DNA of 64,000 nucleotides from Asticcacaulis excentricus CB 48 (GTDB lineage Bacteria > Pseudomonadota > Alphaproteobacteria > Caulobacterales > Caulobacteraceae), in assembly GCF_000175215.2 (NCBI RefSeq), contig NC_014816.1, positions 803,001 through 867,000 of the forward strand, given 5' to 3'. The position numbers and the translations under genes are program-made. Positions 24,753 to 32,427 of this stretch are shown one piece after another. How positions within the stretch are numbered: position 1 is the stretch's first letter; the number at the start of each line of letters is the position of its first letter. Under the pieces are notes generated by a model. It was given only the letters and a program-made list of their open reading frames with translations, was not told where the DNA came from and did no database searches.

Positions 24753-25976
24753 ATGCGTAGAGTTGTTATCACCGGTCTCGGTATCGTCTCATCCATCGGC
24801 ACGGGCGCAGACGAGGTTGCGGCCTCGCTGCGTGACGCCAAATCGGGCATTGTCGCCGCGCCGGAATATGCGGAGCTGGGCTTCAAGTGCCAGGTGCACG
24901 CCAAACCGACCATCGGCGACTGGACGCCCCTGGTCGATCGCCGCGCGGCGCGCTTCCTGTCGGACGGTCTTGCCTATGGTCACGTCTCGCTAGAGCAAGC
25001 CATTAAGTCAGCGGGCTTGGAAGAGCACGACATTTCCAACGAACGCACGGGCATCATCTTCGGCGCGGGCGGCCCTTCGACCCGTACCATCGTCGAAGCC
25101 GCCGATACATCGCGCGAAAAGAAGTCGCCTAAGCGCATCGGGCCATTCGCGGTCCCTAAGGCCATGTCGTCGGGCCCGTCAGCGGTGCTGGCCACCTGGT
25201 TCAAGATTCGCGGCATCAACTATTCGATCTCTTCGGCCTGCGCTACTTCGGTGCACTGCATCGGTGCGGCCGCGGAACAGATCATGCTGGGCCGTCAGGA
25301 CGTGATGTTCGCCGGCGGCACCGAAGAACTGGACTGGACCCTGTCCAATCTGTTCGATGCCATGGGCGCCATGTCGTCGAATTTTAACGACACGCCGTCG
25401 GTTGCCTCGCGCGCTTATGACAAGAACCGTGACGGCTTCGTCATTGCGGGGGGCGCGGGCGCCGTCGTGCTCGAAGACTATGAGCGGGCCAAGGCACGCG
25501 GGGCCAATATTCTGGCCGAAATCGTCGGTTACTGCGCCAATTCGGACGGTTACGACATGGTGGCTCCGTCGGGTGAGGGGGCGGAGCGCTGTATGCGTGA
25601 GGCCCTGCGTCAGGCCGGTGGCCGCAAGATCGACTATCTAAATCCACATGGCACCTCGACGCCGGTGGGTGATGAGCGCGAAATGGGCGCGGTGCGCAAC
25701 GTCTTTGGCGAAGCGTCCCCGCTGATCTCCTCGACCAAGTCGCTGACCGGCCATTCGCTGGGCGCGGCCGGGGCACAGGAAGTGATCTACTGCCTGCTGA
25801 TGATGCAGCACGGTTTTGCGGCCAAGAGCGCGCATATCGAGGAACTGGACCCGGCCTTTGACGGTATGCCGATCCTGAGGGAGCGCCGCGACGGCGCGCT
25901 GGAAACTGTGATGTCGAACTCGTTCGGCTTCGGTGGCACCAACGGTTCGATCATCCTGTCGCAGGCGGATTTGTAA
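24753..25976 (+). CDS. fabB: Beta-ketoacyl-ACP synthase I
   Basis: 407 residues from the ATG at 24753 (AGGGAAG upstream). Condensing enzyme required to elongate the cis-3-decenoyl-ACP made by FabA. The catalytic triad is Cys163 (SSACATSVHC), His in NPHGTSTPVGDEREM and His in KSLTGHSLGAAGAQE. The C-terminal NSFGFGGTNGSIIL is typical. It is coupled in function and probably in transcript to fabA. Confidence 0.97.
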   Translation: MRRVVITGLGIVSSIGTGADEVAASLRDAKSGIVAAPEYAELGFKCQVHAKPTIGDWTPLVDRRAARFLSDGLAYGHVSLEQAIKSAGLEEHDISNERTGIIFGAGGPSTRTIVEAADTSREKKSPKRIGPFAVPKAMSSGPSAVLATWFKIRGINYSISSACATSVHCIGAAAEQIMLGRQDVMFAGGTEELDWTLSNLFDAMGAMSSNFNDTPSVASRAYDKNRDGFVIAGGAGAVVLEDYERAKARGANILAEIVGYCANSDGYDMVAPSGEGAERCMREALRQAGGRKIDYLNPHGTSTPVGDEREMGAVRNVFGEASPLISSTKSLTGHSLGAAGAQEVIYCLLMMQHGFAAKSAHIEELDPAFDGMPILRERRDGALETVMSNSFGFGGTNGSIILSQADL

Positions 25977-25979
25977 TTG

Positions 25980-26009
25980 ACACCCCTCCCTGTGAAGCGG
26001 GGAGGGTGT
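25980..26009. repeat. GC-rich palindrome between fabB and fabI
   Basis: ACACCCCTCCC ... GGGAGGGTGT encloses a loop of about 9 bases, just after the fabB stop and 18 bases before the fabI ATG. No T-run follows, so attenuation or a dispersed palindromic element is more likely than full termination. Related copies occur at 60141, 46441 and 40270. Confidence 0.6.
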
Positions 26010-26027
26010 ATTTATAGGATTAAACAT

Positions 26028-26846
26028 ATGGCTGAAGATGGCTGGAAATTCCCCAAGGGCGAGCTGATGAAGGGCAAGAAGGGCCTGGTCATGGGCGTTG
26101 CCAATGACAAGTCCATCGCCTGGGGCATCGCCTCGCAATTGGCAGCGCAGGGCGCGGATATGGCCTTCTCCTATATGGGCGAAAGCCTGCTGCGCCGCGT
26201 CGGTCCGCTGGCTGAGTCTATTGGCGTTAAGCACCTGATCGAATGCGATGTCACCGATGACGCATCGATGGACGCGGCCTTTGCCAAGCTGAAAGAGATT
26301 TACGGTGAGATCGACTTTGTGATCCACTCGGTGGCCTTCGCCAACAAGAACGAGCTGCAAGGCTCTTTCGTTGAAAACACCACCCGCGAGGGCTTCCTGC
26401 TGGCCATGAATGTCTCAGCTTTCTCCTTCGTTGATGTGTCGCGTCGCGCGGCTGAGCTGATGCCGAACGGCGGGTCCCTGGTGACGCTGAGCTATCTGGG
26501 TTCTGAGCGCGTCATTCCGAACTACAACACCATGGGCGTGGCTAAGGCGGCGCTTGAGGCCTCGACGCGCTATATCGCCCGCGACCTCGGCCCAAAGAAG
26601 ATCCGCGTTAACGCTATTTCTGCGGGCGCCATGCGTACCCTCAGCCTGGCCGGTATCTCCGGTGGCCGTTCGCTGCACGCCAAGTCGGGTCAGTTCTCGC
26701 TGCTGAAGGAAGAAACCTCGATGGAAGGCGTCGCCGGGGCGGCTTTGTGGCTGGCCTCCGACCTTGGTCTGTCTACCACCGGCGAAGTGGTGCACGTCGA
26801 TGCGGGCTTCCATGTGGTCGGTCTGCCGGAAGACGTAGAGATTTAA
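26028..26846 (+). CDS. fabI: Enoyl-ACP reductase (NADH), FabI
   Basis: 272 residues from the ATG at 26028; an upstream frame starting at 25977 would cross the hairpin. Atypical short-chain dehydrogenase: GVANDKSIAWGIA cofactor site, SYLGSERVIPNYNTMGVAKAAL with the FabI-type Tyr166-x6-Lys173, and the GAMRTLSLAGISGG substrate loop. It carries out the final reduction of each fatty-acid elongation cycle and is the usual target of triclosan and isoniazid-like inhibitors. Third gene of the fab group. Confidence 0.96.
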   Translation: MAEDGWKFPKGELMKGKKGLVMGVANDKSIAWGIASQLAAQGADMAFSYMGESLLRRVGPLAESIGVKHLIECDVTDDASMDAAFAKLKEIYGEIDFVIHSVAFANKNELQGSFVENTTREGFLLAMNVSAFSFVDVSRRAAELMPNGGSLVTLSYLGSERVIPNYNTMGVAKAALEASTRYIARDLGPKKIRVNAISAGAMRTLSLAGISGGRSLHAKSGQFSLLKEETSMEGVAGAALWLASDLGLSTTGEVVHVDAGFHVVGLPEDVEI

Positions 26847-26871
26847 TCGCGGTCAAAAGCCGTTATCGCTG

Positions 26872-26907
26872 CGCCGTCGGGACGACTTGTCCCGGCGGCG
26901 TTTGCGT
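26872..26907 (+). terminator. Rho-independent terminator after fabI
   Basis: A 12-bp stem CGCCGTCGGGAC / GTCCCGGCGGCG (26872-26883 and 26889-26900, one T-G wobble) with a 5-base loop, followed by TTTGCGTTT. It ends the fabA-fabB-fabI unit. Confidence 0.75.
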
Positions 26908-26921
26908 TTAAAGCTCTGTCT

Positions 26922-27470
26922 ATGCCCAGATACCTGATCGTCGCCGGACCGAACGGTGCAGGGTAAACCACCTTTGCGTTGAGCAATCTGCGACGGCAGG
27001 GAGTCATGCCATTCCTTGATGCGGATATGATTGCGCAGGGACTGTCTCCTGTCGATCCCGAAAGTCAGGCATGAAAAGCTGGGCGTCTATTCCTGAATAA
27101 GGTTGAGGCGCAGATTGCATTGGGCGAAGATTTCGCCTTTGAAACCACTCTTTCAGGCAAGAGCCACCTCAAGCGGGGTTGATCGCTTGCGCCATGCGGA
27201 AGTGACGGATGACTCCCCTATCTGGCCCTGCCGTCTGTCGAGATGTCAAAGAGGCGCGCTGCTGAGCGAGTCGAACATGGCGGTCACAATATTCCTCAGT
27301 GAGATATTGAGCGGCGTGTTCCTCGCAGCTTACGTAATATTCTGGATCTTTAATTTTACCGGGTTAATCTGCGTTGCGGTTATCTCAACCTTAATGGCGG
27401 CCCGAAACTTGTGTTCACCCAACACGAGCAATGGTGTACAGTTATAGAGGCCGAACTGTTCGAGTTGTAG
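26922..27470 (+). pseudogene. Decayed zeta-toxin-like ATPase/kinase (COG4185 type)
   Basis: One frame of 183 codons reads as a zeta-toxin-family protein interrupted by six in-frame stops: TAA 26964, TGA 27072, TGA 27180, TGA 27210, TGA 27300 and TAA 27351. The pieces are clear: RYLIVAGPNGAG-stop-TTF (Walker A with its lysine codon turned to TAA), PFLDADMIAQGLSP, EDFAFETTLSGKSHL, YLALPSVEMSKRRAAERVEHGG, HNIPQ-stop-DIERRVPRSLRN and NLNGGPKLVF. The stretch 27170-27218 is scrambled, perhaps by compensating frameshifts. Intact relatives are P-loop kinases, often toxins. This copy cannot make a functional protein. Confidence 0.85.
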
Positions 27471-27484
27471 CATAGGGCGTCACA

Positions 27485-27691
27485 GTGTTGAAAAGGGTGA
27501 TCAATCCGAACCCTGAGTCTGCTACGGCTGATTTACGGAAAGCCAATGAGACTCTGACGGTGCTCCATGAAGCTGGGTCCGAAGCCCTGGAGCGCAAGCG
27601 GCGGCTTGGGCAATACTGGGTTGTCCGGGACGGTGAAAAGCCAGTCGAGGTCTATCGTAAAAACGCTGTTGATCGCCCGGCCGCCGAATGA
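27485..27691 (+). CDS. Small protein adjoining the zeta-like pseudogene, possible orphan antitoxin
   Basis: 68 residues from a GTG at 27485; a second GTG at 27497 is equally possible, and the ribosome binding site is weak. The core EALERKRRLGQYWVVRDGEKPVEVY resembles the short proteins encoded beside COG4185-type zeta proteins, which I recall having an 'AL.rKrrLGqyaVvw.DGk' pattern. That makes it a candidate antitoxin left after the toxin decayed. The stop overlaps the start of the zincin gene (ATGA). Function is inferred from position and a remembered pattern only. Confidence 0.5.
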   Translation: MLKRVINPNPESATADLRKANETLTVLHEAGSEALERKRRLGQYWVVRDGEKPVEVYRKNAVDRPAAE

Positions 27692-28110
27692 GCCAGACCG
27701 CCTTTGGACCCCCACCGTCGCTGGGCGACATCGAAACCGTGGCCAGAGACACGCTGAGCAAGCTGCCGGAGCCCTTTGCCGGTTACCTCCGCAACGTGGT
27801 ACTGATCGTCGAGGACTTCCCCGCTGAAGACCTGCTGGCGGATCTGGGCATCGAAGACCCGTTTGAGCTAACCGGCCTCTATACGGGCCGCCCGGCGGAA
27901 ACCGAGACATTCACTGGGGACCTGCCTCCGATGATCCACCTGTTCCGCCGTCCAATCCTCGATGAGTGGGCCGAAACCGGCGTGCCGCTGAGCGATCTGG
28001 TCGCGCATATCCTGATCCACGAAGCCGGGCATCATTTCGGCCTTAGTGATGACGATATGGAATGGCTGGAGGACGAACTGAAAAAGAGTTCTACCGCGTC
28101 CGTTCACTGA
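27688..28110 (+). CDS. Zincin-like metallopeptidase family protein
   Basis: 140 residues. The C-terminal half carries HEAGHHFGLSDDDMEWLE, an HExxH zinc motif with the Asp/Glu-rich tail characteristic of the small 'possible Zn metallopeptidase' (Zincin_1) family widespread in alphaproteobacteria. The N-terminal half has the usual LP.....YL.NVV..VEDFP and PFELTGLYTG segments. No signal peptide, so it is probably cytosolic. Peptidase activity has not been shown for the family to my knowledge. It overlaps the next gene tail to tail by 20 bases. Confidence 0.82.
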   Translation: MSQTAFGPPPSLGDIETVARDTLSKLPEPFAGYLRNVVLIVEDFPAEDLLADLGIEDPFELTGLYTGRPAETETFTGDLPPMIHLFRRPILDEWAETGVPLSDLVAHILIHEAGHHFGLSDDDMEWLEDELKKSSTASVH

Positions 28111-29458
28111 CCCAATCGGTCACTATTTTCAGCGCAGAGGGCGCGAACGTTTCCTCTATATCGCCGTACTCGGACGGCGCACCGGTCCTTGCTGTCTGGA
28201 ACAGATGATTCAGACCCGGCAGTTCGCGGACGGTGGCGTCGCGGTTGCCCGCCAGGGCGGCTTTCATGAGGGGTAGATTGTCACGGGCGACTACCTGAAG
28301 GTCCTTTTCGCCCGTAAGCGCCAGAACCGGTGGTTTTAGCTTTTTCAGTTCGGCCTGCGGGTCGTAACGAATGAACCAGGCCATCCACGGCGAGGTGACC
28401 GGCTTGACAATTCCGTCGATCACCGCCGGGTCGGCTGGCGTTGCGGCGGACCATTCAGCGGCGACTATGGCCCGTACCTTGGCTTCGGCGTGCTCAGGGT
28501 CGGCGATAATGGCGTCATATATTTTGCGGTTGGTGGCCTGCGCGTGGGCTAAAGCCGTTTCATCCATGCCATTGGCGCGGCCGATCAGAGCTTGCTGGCT
28601 GAGCAGCACACGATCGCCGCGCACGGCACTACCGGCCAGCAGCACGACAAACTGCACCTGCGGCGTCCTGTTGGCAACGAGAGGGGCAATGATCCCGCCT
28701 TCGGAATGACCGATCAGACCGACTGTCTTTACGTTTTTGCGTGCGCTCAGCCACTGGGCAGCTGCCCGAGCGTCATCGGCGAAGTCGGCAGTGGTCGCCT
28801 GCGCATAGGCACCGGTCGAGCCGCCAATGCCGCGCTTGTCGTAGCGCAGCACAGCGATACCCGCGCGGTTGAGGACGTCGGCCAGCACCAGAAAAATCTT
28901 GTGACCAGCGACTGTTTCATCGCGCGTATTCGGGCCCGAGCCGGCGATCAGCACCACGGCGGGGAAGGGGCCGCTCCCGTTTGGGGCGCTGTATGTGCCA
29001 GCCAAGGTGACGCCCGGCGTCGGCGTTGCGATTTGTACGCTTTCGACGTGATATTGCGTCAGCGCGGCCTCGGCGGCTTCCACCTGCGGACGGTGACTGA
29101 CGGTCAGGTCGCTTTCGCGGATGCGGGTCAAGCTTAGCGGCAGGGACTGGCCCTGCGACCAGGTGCCGACCCATGCCTTTTGCGTTTCGTCCCAGTGGCC
29201 CTCATAGTGGCCATTGATACGCTTGAGGTCAAAACTCAGCGTGTCTGCGGTGGCGCTGACCGTATCGAGCGGCAGCAGCGCTTTGGACTGATCCGGGCTT
29301 TGCAACGTCCCTTTATAGGTATCGCCGTCCTTTTCGATACGTACTATGACGGTCAGTTGTCCCATCAGCTTGCCGCGCCAGACCCCCGCAGCCTCTTCGG
29401 CCTGGACTGTCGTGGTCAGCAGCAGCCCCGCTGCGCAAAGTGCCCTAAATCCTGTCAT
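28091..29458 (-). CDS. Secreted alpha/beta hydrolase with N-terminal beta domain
   Basis: 455 residues: signal peptide (1-20, VQAEE), a beta-sheet domain (about 22-120, GVWRGKLMGQLTVIVRI ... YEGHWDETQKAWVGTW) of the kind that precedes many periplasmic hydrolases, then an alpha/beta hydrolase. Oxyanion region LIAGSGPNTRDET, nucleophile Ser in GLIGHSEGGIIAPLV, Asp in the TGEKDLQV segment and His in LPGLNHLFQ complete the triad. Probably an ester or peptide hydrolase in the periplasm. Substrate unknown. Confidence 0.85.
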   Translation of the reverse strand: MTGFRALCAAGLLLTTTVQAEEAAGVWRGKLMGQLTVIVRIEKDGDTYKGTLQSPDQSKALLPLDTVSATADTLSFDLKRINGHYEGHWDETQKAWVGTWSQGQSLPLSLTRIRESDLTVSHRPQVEAAEAALTQYHVESVQIATPTPGVTLAGTYSAPNGSGPFPAVVLIAGSGPNTRDETVAGHKIFLVLADVLNRAGIAVLRYDKRGIGGSTGAYAQATTADFADDARAAAQWLSARKNVKTVGLIGHSEGGIIAPLVANRTPQVQFVVLLAGSAVRGDRVLLSQQALIGRANGMDETALAHAQATNRKIYDAIIADPEHAEAKVRAIVAAEWSAATPADPAVIDGIVKPVTSPWMAWFIRYDPQAELKKLKPPVLALTGEKDLQVVARDNLPLMKAALAGNRDATVRELPGLNHLFQTARTGAPSEYGDIEETFAPSALKIVTDWVSERTR

Positions 29459-29559
29459 CGGACTGTCTCTTTATTTTGTTAATTAGCAAAATAACAAAAT
29501 AAAAATGGCTGTCAATCCTTAGCCGAAAGGCTTGCTCAATCTCTCAACCTTTCCGCGCA

Positions 29560-29574
29560 TTAATCGCACATTAA
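29560..29574. promoter_or_regulatory. CtrA-like box TTAA-N7-TTAA
   Basis: Two TTAA half-sites spaced by exactly seven bases (TCGCACA), the core of the consensus bound by the cell-cycle regulator CtrA in Caulobacterales. It is 79 bases before the small frame at 29653 and about 100 bases before the hydrolase start, so either could be the target. A further TTAA occurs at 29611. Confidence 0.45.
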
Positions 29575-29652
29575 GAGAACAATATTATTCTGGCCTCGAC
29601 GGTATTCTAATTAAGGCATGCCGTATGTATCGTTTAGTCAGGCGTCTTCAGT

Positions 29653-29832
29653 ATGCGTACCCCCGACCCGTTTATCGCGCCTGCGTCGTCTTCTGACAGC
29701 CGCGTCCAGCCAGCGCCCATTGCGCGCGGAACCACTCCGTCCGAAATCTATACTCCACTCTATTTCTCAGGACTCCGCGGTTTTGCCCAAACCGTGATGC
29801 GCCTTATGCGTCGTTTTTGCTGCGGCGTGTAA
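29653..29832 (+). CDS. Possible small protein, 59 residues
   Basis: An ATG-TAA frame encoding a Pro/Ser-rich N-terminus (MRTPDPFIAPASSSDS), a central TTPSEIYTPLYFSGLRGF and a basic Cys-containing end (MRLMRRFCCGV). No convincing ribosome binding site. Support comes from its placement between a CtrA-like box and a terminator-like hairpin that starts at its stop codon. I do not recognise it. Confidence 0.4.
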   Translation: MRTPDPFIAPASSSDSRVQPAPIARGTTPSEIYTPLYFSGLRGFAQTVMRLMRRFCCGV

Positions 29833-29877
29833 CGGCAGGTTTCCTGCCGCGGCGGGAGGTCCGGATAGCCTCCCGCC
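29833..29877. terminator. Two adjacent hairpins between the small frame and the GST gene
   Basis: CGGCAGG-TTT-CCTGCCG (29833-29849) and GGCGGGAGG ... CCTCCCGCC (29851-29877). The second is followed on the plus strand by a T-rich stretch. They probably terminate transcription from one or both sides. Confidence 0.65.
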
Positions 29878-29886
29878 GAACTTATT

Positions 29887-30573
29887 TTAAACCGCGCGAT
29901 AGTCGGCCTCAATGACGCCCGCCTCCGTCACCTCGGCCTCGTGCTCCGGTTCGCGCACCGTTTCGGCCAGTGCCGCCGCGTACCAGTCCTGCATGGCGGG
30001 CAGGGACAGCAGGCGCTCGATATAGGCCTGCGCGGGTGGGTTAAGCGTCAAGCTATAGGTCTGCACACGGAAGGCCACGGGGCAGTAGAAGGCATCCACT
30101 GCCGTGAAGGTATCCCCCGCCAGAAACGGCCCGCCAAAGCGGCTCAGGCCTTCGCTAAATAGCGCATCCAGACGGTCGATATTTCGCTGAAGCGCCGGGC
30201 TGATCGTGTGCAGTTTCACCCGCAAGCCGCAGGTCATGGTGCAGATGTTGCGCAAGACGGAAAAGCCGGAGTGCATCTCCGCCGCTGCCGAACGGGCAAA
30301 GGCGCGCGCCTCACGATTTGCGGGCCACACCCTCGGGTCCGCCTCATAAACATACTCCGCTATGGCCAGTGAGTCCCAGATAGTCAGGCCCTGATCATGC
30401 AGAGCGGGCACCAGCGATGACGGCGAAAAGGCTTTAAACTGCACATTCTCACCTATGGGGGTCGAGAAATAATGCAGGTGCTCGGTGAAGGGAATATTCA
30501 GCGTTTTCAACAATACCCACGGGCGCAACGACCACGAGGAATAGTTTTTGTTGGCGATATAAAGATCGTACAT
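29887..30573 (-). CDS. Glutathione S-transferase family protein
   Basis: 228 residues. Thioredoxin-fold N-terminal domain: ANKNYSSWSLRPWVLLKTL with the S-S-W-S/R catalytic region, FSPSSLVPALHD (cis-Pro) and TIWDSLAIAEYVYEADP (Ser for glutathione gamma-glutamate). Helical C-terminal domain with GDTFTAVDAFYCPVAFRV. This subgroup is frequent in alphaproteobacteria. Likely cytosolic detoxification or thiol transfer, substrate unknown. Its start is preceded by GGAGG. Confidence 0.9.
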   Translation of the reverse strand: MYDLYIANKNYSSWSLRPWVLLKTLNIPFTEHLHYFSTPIGENVQFKAFSPSSLVPALHDQGLTIWDSLAIAEYVYEADPRVWPANREARAFARSAAAEMHSGFSVLRNICTMTCGLRVKLHTISPALQRNIDRLDALFSEGLSRFGGPFLAGDTFTAVDAFYCPVAFRVQTYSLTLNPPAQAYIERLLSLPAMQDWYAAALAETVREPEHEAEVTEAGVIEADYRAV

Positions 30574-30674
30574 GCGACACCTCCTTTAATAGGGAGAGTA
30601 TGGCCGTGCACGCCCAGACCTGGAAGTGGCAAAACTGACGCTGATCGTAAATATGCTGCCAAGCTCCGTCGGCC

Positions 30675-31499
30675 TTAGCCGAACTGAAAGCCGCTGACTG
30701 CGGTGTTTATAGGTTTCAGCGTCTCGTCATAGGTTCGCACGCACGGTGCGTCGCCGGCGGCCCCGGCGGCGACAAACAACGGCACCAGATGGTCTTCGTG
30801 CGGATGGGCAACACGCGCGCCGGCTCCCTTTGACCAGTCACGCAACAGGGCGTCGCGGGCCTCACCCGTGTGGGCCGTCAGCGTATCGTTCAGCCAGTCA
30901 TTAAAATGATGGGAGCCATTGACCGGCTCATAGGCCAGGCTCATGCGGATCAGGGCCTTGAGGTCGTGGAAGCTCATGCCGGAGGCGACGATCAGCACGC
31001 CTTCGTCGCGCAGAGGGGCCAGCGCCTTGCCCAGTGCGATGTGCTCCTGCGGATCCCAGTTGCTTTTTATCGACAGTTGCACGACCGGGATGTCGGCATC
31101 GGGGTACATCAGTAGGAAGGGTACGAACACGCCGTGGTCATAGTCGCGCACGGCGTCGCGATCGATGGGGATACCTGCCTTTGCCGCCAGGGCAATCACC
31201 CGCTCGGCCAGGTCTGGCGATCCGGGGGCGGGGTAGTTCAGCCGGTAGGTATGGTCGGGAAAGCCGTAATAGTCGAACAGCATGCCCGGTTTCGCCTTGG
31301 TTTGCACCGTGAAGCGTTCGGTCATCCAGTGGGCGGAGATGACCAGTATGGCCTTCGGGCGTTGCCCCACCTGACGGGGGATGTCGCGCAGATAGTCGCC
31401 CATGGCGTCCCACAGGTGCGGCGGGTTCCACTCCATAAAGAAGCACGGGCCGCCGCCGTGCGGGATATAAAGGGTGGGCAGGGGATTTTGCGACGTCAT
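30675..31499 (-). CDS. Class III extradiol ring-cleavage dioxygenase (4,5-DOPA dioxygenase, YgiD-like)
   Basis: 274 residues from the ATG at 31499 (MTSQNPLPTLYIPHGGGP). LigB-type fold: HGGGPCFF (metal His), VISAHWMTERF (metal His), a central MSFHDLKAL and HPHEDHLVPLFVAAGAAG near the end. E. coli YgiD of the same type opens DOPA and binds zinc or iron; other members are uncharacterised. It lies after YceI with a terminator between, so it may be transcribed on its own. Confidence 0.88.
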   Translation of the reverse strand: MTSQNPLPTLYIPHGGGPCFFMEWNPPHLWDAMGDYLRDIPRQVGQRPKAILVISAHWMTERFTVQTKAKPGMLFDYYGFPDHTYRLNYPAPGSPDLAERVIALAAKAGIPIDRDAVRDYDHGVFVPFLLMYPDADIPVVQLSIKSNWDPQEHIALGKALAPLRDEGVLIVASGMSFHDLKALIRMSLAYEPVNGSHHFNDWLNDTLTAHTGEARDALLRDWSKGAGARVAHPHEDHLVPLFVAAGAAGDAPCVRTYDETLKPINTAVSGFQFG

Positions 31500-31510
31500 G
31501 GGGCACCTGA

Positions 31511-31545
31511 ATAAAATAAAGGGGCGCGGCCGTGACCGCACCCCC
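31511..31545 (-). terminator. Rho-independent terminator after the YceI gene
   Basis: On the minus strand a stem GGGGTGCGG / CCGCGCCCC (31521-31529 with 31536-31544, one wobble) is followed by TTTATTTTAT. It sits 24 bases after the YceI stop and just before the dioxygenase start. Confidence 0.75.
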
Positions 31546-31568
31546 GAAAAACGAACCGAAAACCGGTC

Positions 31569-32150
31569 TTACTTTTTGTTGGCTTCGGCCGTGATGACGA
31601 GGTCGATTTCGTCGCTCACCGCCGGGACATAAGCACCCATGCCGAAGTCCGAACGCTTGATTTGGCCCGTGGCGCTGAAACCTGCGGTCTTTACGCCCTT
31701 CATGTTGGCACCGATCTTGTTTAACTTGACCGCCAGGGTGACCGGCTTGGTGACGCCGTGGATGGTCAGGTTGCCGGTGACATTGGCCGTGTCTTTACCG
31801 GTCACATCGACCTTGGTCGATTTGAAGGTCGCGGTCGGATAGGTGGCCGCGTCAAAAAAGTCTTTCGACTTCAGGTGACCGTCCAGCGCAGCAACGCCGG
31901 TGTTCAGACCGTCGATGGCGAAGGTAACTTCGACTGAAGAGGTGGCCGGGGCGGCTTCGTCCAGCACCAGCGTGCCGACGGCGTTCATGAACTTGGCGGT
32001 CGGCTTTGAGAAGCCAAAGTGCGTCCACGAGAAGACGACTTCGGTGTGGGTCGCTTCGAGGGCGTAGGTTTCCGGGGCGGCGAAGGCCGGGGTCAGCGAA
32101 CCGGCGAACAGGGCGGCGGCGATAAAGGTCGATTTGAAGACGTGACGCAT
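31569..32150 (-). CDS. YceI family periplasmic lipocalin-like protein
   Basis: 193 residues, signal peptide ending AFAAPET. The YceI fold is shown by YALEATHTEVVFSWTHFGFS, the LNTGVAALDGHLKSKDFFDAATYPTATFKS core and NVTGNLTIHGVTKPVTL. These beta-barrel proteins bind long isoprenoid or other amphipathic ligands in the periplasm. A GGAGCC ribosome binding site precedes the start. The upstream intergenic region is shared with the TonB receptor (divergent). Confidence 0.92.
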   Translation of the reverse strand: MRHVFKSTFIAAALFAGSLTPAFAAPETYALEATHTEVVFSWTHFGFSKPTAKFMNAVGTLVLDEAAPATSSVEVTFAIDGLNTGVAALDGHLKSKDFFDAATYPTATFKSTKVDVTGKDTANVTGNLTIHGVTKPVTLAVKLNKIGANMKGVKTAGFSATGQIKRSDFGMGAYVPAVSDEIDLVITAEANKK

Positions 32151-32350
32151 GGCGGGCTCCTTTAAGAGAATGATCTGCGATAAACGTAACTATAAGAGTT
32201 ACGGTTTCGACTGGCAAGAGGGGGACGCGAAAAAATAACGAGACTATTTATTACGACTCGAGGGCGCACAGGTTCACAGTTTCGCCTGAAATTGTCGCTT
32301 TTACGTGACAAAGCGCAGCAATCTGCAAGATGTGGGCGTAATTGTGACGG

Positions 32351-32368
32351 CTGCAACCCTACTGTCAT
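32351..32368 (+). promoter_or_regulatory. Pho-box-like half-sites upstream of the TonB receptor
   Basis: CTGCAAC (32351-32357) and CTGTCAT (32362-32368) are spaced by four bases, the 11-base period of PhoB half-sites. The second matches the consensus CTGTCAT exactly; the first matches 4 of 7 positions. 59 bases separate the second half-site from the receptor ATG. Tentative by itself, but the next Pho-box-like site precedes the phosphatase. Confidence 0.4.
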
Positions 32369-32427
32369 AAGCTTTGGTTAAGCGAAGGTTGTTTTCGTTC
32401 TATCGACCCCGCCAAAGGAAACCGTCC

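Larger units (their letters stand above)
29459..29886. other. 428-base intergenic region with a CtrA-like box, a possible small gene and two hairpins
   Basis: Holds the upstream region of the hydrolase (A/T-rich, AAAATAACAAAAT near 29490), a TTAA-N7-TTAA motif at 29560-29574, a 59-codon frame at 29653-29832, and two hairpins at 29833-29877 that separate it from the GST gene. Each is listed separately. Confidence 0.6.

Noticed and set aside
26922..27470. Multiple in-frame TGA codons as possible recoding (selenocysteine or UGA-decoding)
   Set aside because: Two of the six stops are TAA, one at an invariant Walker A lysine, and the TGA positions do not correspond to Cys, Sec or Trp in the family pattern. 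Gene decay explains all of them.
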